NCBI GenBank assembly: GCA_035292585.1
Contig: DATDPU010000175.1
Coordinates: forward strand, 1-64,000
DNA: 64,000 nt
Reading direction: 5' to 3'
Source: DASSFZ01 sp035292585
GTDB lineage: Bacteria > Chloroflexota > Anaerolineae > Fen-1058
Part shown: piece after piece, positions 23,182 to 32,100 of the stretch
Numbering within the stretch: the stretch's first letter is position 1
How the letters are laid out: every line of letters starts with the position of its first letter
The notes under the pieces: generated by a model
Database searches by the model: none
Told to the model about the DNA's origin: nothing
Seen by the model: the letters and a program-made list of their open reading frames with translations, nothing else
Position numbers and translations under genes: made by a program

Positions 23182-23613
23182 ATGTCAACCGAAGAGAACA
23201 AGGCGCTCACGCTTCGCCTCTTTGACGAGGAGTTTAACCAGGGGAACCCGGCCGTCGCAGATGAAATCATCGCCGCCGACTACATTGATCACAGCGCCCT
23301 GCCCGCACCTGCGCCCGGTCGTGAAGGATTCAAAAAGCGCGCGGAAATGCTGCGCGCGGGACTTGACCCTAAGATCACCTTCGGAAATTTCTTGGCGGAA
23401 GGCGACCTGGTCTCATTTACCTGGACGATGAATGGAACGCATCGCGGTGTCTTTGCCGGTATGCCTCCTACCGGGAAAGCGGTGACGGTGAACGGCATCA
23501 ACGTCGAACGTTTCGCGGATGGCAAAATCGTCGAGCACTGGAGTCAGTTTGATATGGTGGGCGTCTTGCGACAGATCGGCGCGATTCCTGCGCCCGGTCA
23601 GCCGCAGAAGTAG
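23182..23613 (+). CDS. SnoaL-like ester cyclase family protein
   Basis: 143 residues, AAGGAG ribosome site. NTF2/SnoaL-like fold: NKALTLRLFDEEFNQGNPAVADEIIAADYIDHS, GREGFKKRAEMLRAGLDP, GTHRGVFAGMPPTGKAVTVNGINVERFADGKIVEHWSQFD. This is the widespread SnoaL-like polyketide-cyclase/ester-cyclase family, mostly of unknown substrate. A distant paralog is encoded at 24051-24455. There is no evidence that it works with the PKS cluster 14 kb away. Confidence 0.88.
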   Translation: MSTEENKALTLRLFDEEFNQGNPAVADEIIAADYIDHSALPAPAPGREGFKKRAEMLRAGLDPKITFGNFLAEGDLVSFTWTMNGTHRGVFAGMPPTGKAVTVNGINVERFADGKIVEHWSQFDMVGVLRQIGAIPAPGQPQK

Positions 23614-24050
23614 ACCTCGTCATGAACGACAAGCACGTCTTTTACCTGTGGCGCTAGCGACGCAAGTCGCCATGCATAACTCACCTTACGCAGTTTGCTC
23701 CCCGCCCGCGTCCCACACGCCTGCGGCGGGTGTAGTGCTCCCGTGGCGGTCGGTTCGGCAACCACCACCGCCCGCGGGGACGCGGGCTTAGAGCAGGATT
23801 TGACCGGTAGCTGCGTAAGGTGCATTAATCACATAGCGCGGCCTCCCGCCGCAACCAAAGGAGTTGATCCATGAATCTCCACGAACCCTGGCGCCGCCCG
23901 CCACTATAGTCCCCGAAGCGTAGCGGAGTGGGAGGGCAGGCGTGAACACGCATAAAGCTGTATTCGTGCAGATTCGTGTGATTCGTGGATAAAGAAATCT
24001 TCGCGATTGGTATAGTTCTTGCGGAGGAATATTATAAGCGGGGTAAAGTC
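23614..24050. other. Gene-free stretch with a MITE-like inverted repeat
   Basis: CACCTTACGCAG (23682-23693) and CTGCGTAAGGTG (23811-23822) are perfect terminal inverted repeats; inside them CCGCCCGCGTCCC and GGGGACGCGGGC pair again, so about 140 bases form a long imperfect palindrome. Further right are a GAAGCGTAGCGGAGTGGGAG repeat (23905-23930) and ATTCGTG repeats (23963-23993). No gene is supported. Confidence 0.65.
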
Positions 24051-24455
24051 ATGACTGAACAAGATCAGCGCAACATCGAAGCCGTCCGGCGTATGTATCG
24101 AGGCGAGTCGGAGGAATCCAAGACGATAGCTCCGGACATCGTCTGGCACGTCCCCGGCCACAACCCCGTAGCGGGCGACTATCGCGGATACGAAGCGTAT
24201 ACCGAATTGATGCCGTCGCGCATGGCGCCCTTGACGCAGTGGGATTTTGCGGTCGGCGACGTGATGGTCAACGGCGACTACGTGGTCGCCACTTTCAGCC
24301 TTAAGGGTGAGCGGAAGGGCAAGACAGTGGATCTGCGGGGCGCGCATATTATGCGCCTCAACGCGCAAGGGCAAATCGTTGAAGGCTGGGGTTTCACGAA
24401 CGATCAAGCTGCGCTGGATGATTTTTTCTCCAGAGGCTCAACCGAAACAACCTGA
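24051..24455 (+). CDS. SnoaL-like/NTF2-superfamily protein
   Basis: 134 residues from ATG 24051. NIEAVRRMYRGESEESKTIAPDIVWHVPGHNPVAGDYRGYEAY and LRGAHIMRLNAQGQIVEGWGFTNDQAALDDFF follow the SnoaL-like fold with a conserved W-H-x-P-G-x-N-P segment typical of small stress-linked members. Substrate unknown. GGAGGA at 24023-24028 is rather far from the start. Confidence 0.85.
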   Translation: MTEQDQRNIEAVRRMYRGESEESKTIAPDIVWHVPGHNPVAGDYRGYEAYTELMPSRMAPLTQWDFAVGDVMVNGDYVVATFSLKGERKGKTVDLRGAHIMRLNAQGQIVEGWGFTNDQAALDDFFSRGSTETT

Positions 24456-24658
24456 GCTGGGGTTGGAGTTGGTTGCAATTTCCCTGTTGCGCCGTATACT
24501 TATGCCCTCTGAAGATTCGGAGAGTGAGCCGGGGATCGCCGTGCTCTCTTCAGTTGAGCTTTGGCCTCCCGCTGAACCCGATCCTCATCATGAGATGCGG
24601 GTTGCTGCGCGGCGACCGGCGTTGGATCGGCGTAGCTCCGGCAGGGTTGAGGAAGTGC

Positions 24659-25846
24659 ATGCCTATCGAGCAAGTCGATGTCCTCGTCATCGGGTGCAGC
24701 CTGGCCGGTGCGTCGGCTGCGCTGCACCTGTTGCGCCACGATCCCGCCTGGGCCGGCCGGATCGTGATGATCGACAAAGCGATCCATCCACGCGAGAAGC
24801 TGTGCGGCGGCGGCGTGACGCACATCGGCCACAACATTCTTACGCGGTTGGGCTTGCGATTCGAGCCGCTCCATCTGATGATTCGCGAGATGCGGCTGGT
24901 CTATCGCGGCCGGAGCATCTCGCTACGCGGCGCTCCCATCTTCCGGGTGGTGCGGCGCGCTGAGTTTGATCACTGGCTGATCGGTGTGGTTGAAAAGCTC
25001 GGAGTAGGCGTCCGCCAGGGTGAGGCGCAGCGTGTTGTGCAGGTCACGCCGGCGGATGAACACGTGGCCGTCGCCACGACCAGCGGCGTCTTTCATGCCC
25101 GTATCGTCGTCGCGGCGGATGGCGCGCGCAGCTTTGTGCGGCGAGCCTTGAAGTGGGAAGGTGCAGCGCACGTTGCGCGCCTGCTGGAGGTGCTGACGCC
25201 GGAGCCGCGCTCTGCCCCTGAGTTTCGAGAAGGGGTGGCCGTGTTTGATTTCACGCCGATTGGCAACGGGCTACAAGGTTACACCTGGCATTTCCCCAGC
25301 CTGGTATCCGGGCAACCGTTCATGAATCGCGGCGTGTTCGACAGCCGCATCCGCCCGGAAAGATCCAAAGCCGATTTGAAGCAGATTTTGCGCGAGTCGT
25401 TGGCGCAATACGGCTGGAACTTGGACGACCACGAACTGAAAGGTCACCCGCTGCGCTGGTGGGATCGGAACGCGCGTTTTGCCGTCCCGCGCGTGCTCTT
25501 GGCCGGTGATGCGGCTGGCGTCGATCCGCTGCTGGGCGAAGGCATCTCATTCGCGCTGGGTTACGGCGAGGCGGCGGCCTCGGCGATCGTCGATGCCTTC
25601 GAGCGCGGCGATTTCGGTCTGGCGACCTACGCCGACCGGCTGCTCGCGCATCCGTTGTTCCGGCAGCTCGACGCGCGCACGCGGCTGGCCCGCCTGCTGT
25701 ATCGCATTGGGGCGACCCCGCTCGCCGGGCTGATCTGGCAGGTCTTGGGCTGGCGCTTGCGCTTCACGCCCTGGCGCGACCCGGAGTTCACGCTCGACGA
25801 GACGCCTGCATTCTCGTTGATCGAGCGTAGCGACGCGCGCAACTAA
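24659..25846 (+). CDS. FAD-dependent geranylgeranyl reductase-family oxidoreductase
   Basis: 395 residues from ATG 24659 with GAGG eight bases upstream. N-terminal FAD-binding VLVIGCSLAGASAALHL; HPREKLCGGGVT is the family's conserved P-R-x-K-x-C-G-G-G loop; VVAADGARSFVRRAL and LLAGDAAGVDPLLGEGISFALGYGEAAA are further FAD motifs. The family reduces geranylgeranyl chains of chlorophyll, quinone or archaeal lipids. The next gene encodes a UbiA prenyltransferase, so modification of a prenylated lipid or quinone is likely (inference). Confidence 0.88.
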   Translation: MPIEQVDVLVIGCSLAGASAALHLLRHDPAWAGRIVMIDKAIHPREKLCGGGVTHIGHNILTRLGLRFEPLHLMIREMRLVYRGRSISLRGAPIFRVVRRAEFDHWLIGVVEKLGVGVRQGEAQRVVQVTPADEHVAVATTSGVFHARIVVAADGARSFVRRALKWEGAAHVARLLEVLTPEPRSAPEFREGVAVFDFTPIGNGLQGYTWHFPSLVSGQPFMNRGVFDSRIRPERSKADLKQILRESLAQYGWNLDDHELKGHPLRWWDRNARFAVPRVLLAGDAAGVDPLLGEGISFALGYGEAAASAIVDAFERGDFGLATYADRLLAHPLFRQLDARTRLARLLYRIGATPLAGLIWQVLGWRLRFTPWRDPEFTLDETPAFSLIERSDARN

Positions 25847-25951
25847 TATTACAACGCAAAGTTGCCGCATTCTGGCCCACATCTGGTGCTCTCGCGTTGC
25901 CGGACACGCCAGATATGGTGGCAATTAGCCCGACTTTGCGCTGTAATACTA
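25844..25951. repeat. 108-base imperfect palindrome (MITE-like) after the reductase gene
   Basis: Left arm 25844-25864 (TAATATTACAACGCAAAGTTG minus last base) pairs with right arm 25931-25951 at 18 of 21 positions, and CCACATCTGG / CCAGATATGG pair further inside. It overlaps the stop codon of the reductase gene and would make one large stem; a non-autonomous mobile element or a terminator. Confidence 0.7.
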
Positions 25952-26071
25952 ACTGCCTTCCGGAAAGTCGTGTGGGATGAAGGCTCTCCGCCCGCGTCCG
26001 CGCGGTAGCCAGAGCCGATGAGAATTTACCGGTTTGTACTTAGGCCTTGAAAGCTGGCCCGGAGGTTGAGG

Positions 26072-26923
26072 ATGATCTCACGACTCTTCGCCTACTTGAA
26101 AACCATGCGCCTGATCATTTGCATGTTTGCGTCGATCATGGCGCTGGAAGGCTACTGGCTGGCCGTGCATCGCTTCGAGGTTTTTAGCCTGGCGCCGATT
26201 TTCGCGGCGATCGCTGCCGGATCGGGGCTGGCCTTCGCCAACGTGCTCAACGACATCCTCGATCTGGAAGCGGATCGGGTCAACCATCCCCGGCGGGCTT
26301 TGCCAGCGGGCAAGATCACGCCGTCGGAAGCGGGCTGGCTGGCCGGCGTGCTGTGCGGCGTCAGTCTGCTGTCGAGCTGGCTGGCCGGCGGACAGATGTT
26401 TCCGCTGGCCCTGGGGTTGATTGCGCTGTCGGTGGTGTACAACTTGTGGGCGAAGAAAATCCCGATCCTTGGCAACTTCATCGTGGCGCTCTCCGGCGCG
26501 CTGATCCTCGCGACCGGCAGCTTCATCGTGCCCAGCGGCGACTTTCCGATCTTTCCGCTGCTCGCGACGCTGGCGTTCCTCCTGGCGCGCGAGTTTCTCG
26601 AAACGGTTAGCGATGCGCCGGGCGATCAACTGATGGGGCGGATCAGTGTGGCGACGCTGTGGGGCAAGGCGCGCGTCCTGCAGATCAGCTTCGGGCTGGC
26701 GCTGGTCTCCGTGGTGCTGCTCGTCGCCCCGGCGGTTTGGTTGCGCAGCGCCGAAGCGCGCCTGCTCTACCTGCTCACCATCGCATCGATTTCGATTCTG
26801 CCGGGATTCATCTTCTTCATCGCCATCTGGAAAGATCAGAGCTTGCGAAACATTCACAGGGTGATCTACCGGACGCGCCTCGTGCTGTTCTCTAGCCTGA
26901 TCTCGCTTTTGTGGCTGGTGTAG
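26072..26923 (+). CDS. UbiA-family prenyltransferase
   Basis: 283 residues, GGAGG ribosome site. Seven to nine helices. First Asp-rich motif NDILDLEADRVNHPRRALPAG; second motif region REFLETVSDAPGDQLMG. Such enzymes transfer a prenyl chain to an aromatic, glycerol-phosphate or carotenoid acceptor in the membrane. With the upstream geranylgeranyl-reductase-like gene it may build a saturated prenyl lipid; with the CruF-like gene opposite it could be a lycopene elongase-type enzyme. The end overlaps the convergent UbiA gene by 32 bases. Confidence 0.88.
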   Translation: MISRLFAYLKTMRLIICMFASIMALEGYWLAVHRFEVFSLAPIFAAIAAGSGLAFANVLNDILDLEADRVNHPRRALPAGKITPSEAGWLAGVLCGVSLLSSWLAGGQMFPLALGLIALSVVYNLWAKKIPILGNFIVALSGALILATGSFIVPSGDFPIFPLLATLAFLLAREFLETVSDAPGDQLMGRISVATLWGKARVLQISFGLALVSVVLLVAPAVWLRSAEARLLYLLTIASISILPGFIFFIAIWKDQSLRNIHRVIYRTRLVLFSSLISLLWLV

Positions 26924-27956
26924 CTGGCGCTGCCTTAAGCGCGCTGACGACGTGCCGCACCTGCTTGGGCAGCAGCGGCGCCAGACAGGCGATCAGCAAA
27001 ACGATCAGCAGCCCTGGCTCCAGGTATAGCGCAAACAGCGCGACCACCGAGCTGAGCGAGGCGAACAGATAAGCACCTACGGCGCGCGCCCGATCGGCCT
27101 GACTGCTGTTCGGCGCGAGAATGATCGCCAGCAGGCGCAGGCAGCGCGCAGACAAGAACAGCACTACCACGAACGTCGCCGCCCAGGCGGCAGGCCCATA
27201 GCCGAATACGTTTTGCAAGAGCGGCCAAACAAGCCAGCCGATGCTCAACGCCTGCATGGCCCAGGCATAGAGTTTGAATCGCAGTGGAATTGCCAACTGC
27301 TGCGCGGCGCGTGGACGCGCCCCAAACCAGATGGCGGTCGAGCGCAGACCACAGGCCAGGTCATTGCTCAGATCGCGCAGGCTGCCGTGAACGCCGTTGA
27401 GCAAAACGATGTACACGACGACAAACGCAAATAAACAAATCGTGAGGCTGGTAGTTGGGCCTGACTGCAAGCCGGCCCCATAGAAGACCAAAGCTCCCCA
27501 CGCCAGTCCCTGGATCACATCGGTCGCTGGCGGCAGCACCGCCCGCTTCCCCCACACATCGTAGACGGCCATCAGGACAAAACTCGCGCTCAAGGCAACG
27601 TAGGCTGCGCTCCCGCCTCCCAGCCAGGCCGTGACGATCAACGCCACGGGCGCTTGAAGTAAGGCAAAGATCAGCGCCGGCCCTGGGCGAATGAGACCGC
27701 GCACCAGCGGGGCGTCCGAGCGCAGCGCCTGGGTGCGATCTACGGGCAGATCGATTACGTCATTCAGCACGTAGCTGAAGCTGTGAAAGGCCAGGGCGAC
27801 GCAGACGATGCCCGCCACCTGTTGCGCCGACAGCTGCCGCGCGACAGTGGCCGCGCCGAGCAGGGGCAGCATCGCGCTGAAGCCAAACGCCGGAAAGCGG
27901 ATGAACTGTTGGAAGACGTCGAGCCTGCGGCCTAGCTGGGTCAAGCGATCACGCAT
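26892..27956 (-). CDS. Second UbiA-family prenyltransferase
   Basis: 354 residues from ATG 27956. Asp motif NDVIDLPVDRTQALRSDAPLVRG, with eight or nine membrane helices; YDVWGKRAVLPPATDVIQGLAWGALVFYG and NGVHGSLRDLSNDLACGLRSTAIWFG give the second Asp-rich loop. It is clearly diverged from the convergent UbiA at 26072. It lies 59 bases after the CruF-like gene on the same strand, so the pair is likely co-transcribed. An upstream-extended frame begins with TTG and overlaps the CruF-like gene; I prefer the ATG. Confidence 0.85.
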   Translation of the reverse strand: MRDRLTQLGRRLDVFQQFIRFPAFGFSAMLPLLGAATVARQLSAQQVAGIVCVALAFHSFSYVLNDVIDLPVDRTQALRSDAPLVRGLIRPGPALIFALLQAPVALIVTAWLGGGSAAYVALSASFVLMAVYDVWGKRAVLPPATDVIQGLAWGALVFYGAGLQSGPTTSLTICLFAFVVVYIVLLNGVHGSLRDLSNDLACGLRSTAIWFGARPRAAQQLAIPLRFKLYAWAMQALSIGWLVWPLLQNVFGYGPAAWAATFVVVLFLSARCLRLLAIILAPNSSQADRARAVGAYLFASLSSVVALFALYLEPGLLIVLLIACLAPLLPKQVRHVVSALKAAPATPATKARSG

Positions 27957-28015
27957 CCCAGCAGGCCATCTCCCCGCAGGCCGAGCGCGCTTTGACCCCG
28001 GCGTGTTTCCGGTGT

Positions 28016-29071
28016 TCACTCTCGCGCTCCGCGTGACGTGCGCGCTTCGGGCTGACCTCGGGCGGGCTTGACGGCGGAAGCGATTCGGTTCCAATACGGC
28101 CAGCTGAACAGGAGCAAACTGATCGGAAATAACACGGCGGCGAAAGGCACCAATGCCGGCTGTCGGCGATGGAGATCGCTGGCGAAGAGCACGACCAGGA
28201 AATACAACTGAAAGAATAGCGGCACGGCCAGGAGGAAGAGATCGAGCGGGTTAGCCCGATTGGCCTGTCGCGCAAAGCGCAAAACCACCAGGATGCTGGC
28301 GGCCAATATCAGCGCAACCAATATCCATTCCGATCCAAGCAGGTTCTTGATGAGCCACTGGTAGACAGCGATGACCCCGGTGAAGGCGAGCAGCGTGAGG
28401 GGGATGGCCGCGATCGGCGCGATCAAATCACCCAGGATGCCTTTGCTCTCCGGCGGGATGCGCTTCCAGCCGATCCGCAACATGAACGAGAAGATCACGA
28501 CGCTGAGGAACCAGCCGGAGAAGTTATTCAAGGGTATGCCGAATAGCAGGTGCTCCGGAAGCGTGATGCCGAAGACCGTTTGCGTCGGTTTCAACAACCA
28601 CACCCAGAACCCCACACCCGGCTCGATGGTCCTCGGCAGGATGGACTGCTGGCACGACACGCTGGCGCTGACAATCGGGTCCATCACCAGATCGATGCTG
28701 ATCGCCAGCAGGCCATCCAGCACGGGGCGCGCGGCCCAGGGCAGCGCCAGTCGATTGGAAGTCTGTATCGCCGCGTAGAGGATCATGGCTTCCATGACCG
28801 GGATGGCGAGCGGCACGCAAGAACTGGGGGCGGCGCAACTGAGCTGCACACCCCAGGGCAAGGTCATGTCGCGACAGATCATGATCAAAAAACGGTTATA
28901 GTAGTATTCGTGGATCAGATTGATCGCAAAGATCTCCGTCGCGTAACTATAGCCGATGGCTACTACCAAAGCGATGGCCAGGTAACGCGCGTGACGCCAG
29001 GCGTGCCACAGGCAGAGCACGGCGAGAACGTAAACCCCTATCTCGAAGATGAGGAAAGCCAGCGGCGGCAT
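28016..29071 (-). CDS. CruF/DUF422-type carotenoid biosynthesis membrane protein
   Basis: 351 residues from ATG 29071. About eight to nine helices. ARPVLDGLLAISIDLVMDPIV, GFWVWL and LLFGIPLNNFSGWFLSV match the DUF422 family (CruF, carotenoid 1',2'-hydratase; also the bisanhydrobacterioruberin hydratase of haloarchaea), which hydrates the psi-end of carotenoids. A UbiA-family gene follows. In haloarchaea a UbiA-type lycopene elongase and CruF work together to make C50 carotenoids, so a similar pigment pathway is a reasonable guess. Confidence 0.8.
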   Translation of the reverse strand: MPPLAFLIFEIGVYVLAVLCLWHAWRHARYLAIALVVAIGYSYATEIFAINLIHEYYYNRFLIMICRDMTLPWGVQLSCAAPSSCVPLAIPVMEAMILYAAIQTSNRLALPWAARPVLDGLLAISIDLVMDPIVSASVSCQQSILPRTIEPGVGFWVWLLKPTQTVFGITLPEHLLFGIPLNNFSGWFLSVVIFSFMLRIGWKRIPPESKGILGDLIAPIAAIPLTLLAFTGVIAVYQWLIKNLLGSEWILVALILAASILVVLRFARQANRANPLDLFLLAVPLFFQLYFLVVLFASDLHRRQPALVPFAAVLFPISLLLFSWPYWNRIASAVKPARGQPEARTSRGARE

Positions 29072-29182
29072 TTGACTATTTTCCTTTGGCTCAATGGGTG
29101 TTTCAAGGAGGTCGATGCAACGAATACGCAGCGGCCACATACGGATACGGCCCGCGCGTTGTCACACTTGTCGTTGATTCGT

Positions 29183-32100
29183 TTATCCGTTCTTCATCCG
29201 ATGCTCCAGGCTGGCCCGGACGCGCGCCTGATCGTAAGCGGCGCCGAGTGCGGCGAAGGTCTCCAGCGCGCGGTTCAAGTGCTGTGCCCGCGCCGGATCG
29301 TCGGCTGACAGATGCTGCCCGATGAAATAGTGCGCGAGTCCCTGCTCATACGGCATCTCCAGCCGTTCGGCCGCCGCCAGGGCCTTCTGCCAGTTTTGAT
29401 GCGCTTTGCCAAACTCACCGGCTAACCAGTCGTAAGCGCCCTGTCTTAAGCAGGCAGCCGGCTTCGCAACCGGGAACACGCGCGCATAACGGTGCAGGGC
29501 TTTGCACGCCCGCCGGGCTCTCGCCTCCAACTCTTGGGGCGTGAACTTTGACGGTTTACTGCTGAAGCCCGAAAGCTGGGCAGCTTCCCAGAGCACGAGC
29601 GCGGCTTCGGCCAGGTTACCGTAGCTATAGAGGGCCGCATGGTTAGTGGGTGATGCTCTCAGCACGAGCGGCTCTAAAATTTCGACGGTCCGCTCGACTC
29701 GCGACAGGTCACCCTGGTACACGCAGATTTTGGCCAGGATGCCATAGGTATCCATCCTCGCAACCCGATCGGCGTTTTCCGCTTCCGGCGCCAGCGCCAG
29801 CGCGGCTTCGGCCAGGCGTAAGGCTTCGTCTCCTTGACCCAGCAGCAGCAGGCTGTAGGCCCCTGCGTTGAGGCCCCAGACCTCGAAGGCCGCATTCTCG
29901 ACGCGTTGAGCCAAGGCGCGGGTCTCGGCAGCCAGCTGCGCCATTTGGGCAAATTTGCCTTGACGGCCGAGCACCAGAAACATTACGGCCGCCCCTCCAA
30001 TCCACGTGATCCGATCGCTGAGATGCTCGGTGAGCGCCAGCGCCTCTCCGAGATCTGCTTCGGCTTCGCGCCAGCGTCCCACGCCTACCCGATACAGACT
30101 GATTCTGATCAGCATGAACGCCTGCGTGGGCAAATGGGCCAGGTTTCGAGCGGTTTCTTGCGCCAGCTGGCTGTAAGTCTCGGCCAAAGAATGCAGTGGG
30201 ATCAGCCCGGCGATCACGCACAAGTTGGAATAAGCTTGCGCGACTTCCGGCGATGGCCCGACAACTTCGGCGAGATTGAGCGACTTCAACACGCTGTACA
30301 GCAACGGCCCTGCCTCATTCGCAAAATAGTATAAGTTCCCCAATAAGGTAAAGGCGCGCGCAGCTTCCAGTCGGATAGCCTCCGGCTCGGATAATGAGCC
30401 TTCGGGCGCTTGCGACCTGCTCACGTAACCTGCTCGGAGACGATGCCCAGCCTGCTGGAGCGCCTGCCCCAGCAGGCCGATCACTAATCGGCCGCGCCCG
30501 ACAGGTATTACCTGCCCCAAAAGCGCGAGGCCCCGCTCCAGGTGTTGGCGACTCTTGCTGAATTGACCGAGACCCAAATAGGCTTCCCCGAGCAGCCGTT
30601 CCCACCGCGCCCGCCTCAGCGGCTGGCCGCGCTGGTCGAGATGGTCGCCCAGCGTCAGCGCGTCACTGAGAAAGCTCACGACTTCTTGATTGGCGAAATT
30701 CAGGTGCGCCTGCTCGGCGGCTCTTTCAAGATAATCGATCGCTTTCAGCACGAGAGCGCGCTCTGCGTGCTGATCGTCGATGGTGTGCTGCCAGTGATAC
30801 GCCAGATAGGGGAAGAAAGGTGACAAATCGGCGGCATGGGCGCGCTCAAACCATTCCGCCACCACGCGGTGCAGGCTGCGCCGTTGCGAGAAGGTCATCA
30901 GGTTATACGCAACTTCCTGGGTGATGATGTGCTTGAAGATGTAGGTCAGGTCCGGCTCAGGCGCTTCGAGGGGCGTGATGTCCAGGCGTTGGAGGATGTT
31001 GAGCGCGTCGCGCACGTAGGGTTTGTCGGACTCCACCGGATGAATGTCGCGCAGGGTCTGGTAAGCGAAGATGCGGCCGATGACGCTGGCGACTTTCAGC
31101 GTCAACTGCTGCTGGAGAGTCAGGCGGTCGATGCGGCTGGTGATCACGCCTTGAATGGTGTCCGGGAAATCCAGCGCCGCCAGATCGCGCACGCCCGGCG
31201 CGATCTGGCATTCGCCGTTGACGATCTGGATCAGCCCGGCCTCGCGCAGCGCATAGGCCAGTTCCTCGCTGAAGAACGGGTGCCCTTCCGCTTTCTGGCG
31301 GATGAGATTGGCGACCGGTTGCGGGAGGATGCTGACGCCCAGACGCTGGCAAACCAGCTGGTCTACCTCGCCGTCCGAAAGCGTCTCCAACGAAATCAAC
31401 CTGGCCCCGGCCGATTTGACCAGGTAGGTGTACTCCGCCGGTGGGGGTTCGGGTAAGGGGCGGGTGGCAACCACAAACAGCGCCGGCTGAACGTCTCGGC
31501 TGACCAGACGCGCCAACGCCCACGAGGTGGAATCTAGCCAGTGACCATCGTCCAATACCAGCAGCAACGGCGCGGACTGCGCGACTTGGTGGAGCAATCG
31601 CACCAGGAGCTGCTGGGTGTTGGCCGCGCGGACTTCGCCGGCCAATTGGAGCGTCAGTTCGTTCTCCGGGAAATCCAACGGCAGCACGGCGTTGAGCAAG
31701 GGGGCCAGGCGTAGCAGATCGGCGTCGATTTCGTGCAAGCGCGTCAAGACGTGTGTCTGCCACCTCTCGCGCGCAGCGCGGTCCGAATCGTCGGCCGCCG
31801 GATCCAGGTTGAACAGTCGCGTGAAGATCGGACGCCAGGCATGATACGGCCTGGATTTGTCAATCGCGTCCGCTTCACCGATCAGAATTCTGACAGCCGA
31901 CGCCTGCGCCTGTTCGAGCAAGTCCGCCACCAGCCGCGACTTGCCCATGCCGGCCTCGCCTTCAATGATGAGGCTGCCGCCTTGTCTATCAAGCAACTGT
32001 TGCAATTGCGCAGTCAGGACGGCGCGTTCCTCGGCGCGCCCGACCAGCGTGAACGGCGAAGGTCGCTTGGGCGTGTAGGTCGCCTGTTCCCGCCGCCGGC

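Noticed and set aside
23182..24455. SnoaL-like proteins as polyketide cyclases of the NRPS/PKS cluster
   Set aside because: They lie 13 kb away beyond unrelated genes; the family is broad and mostly not linked to polyketides.
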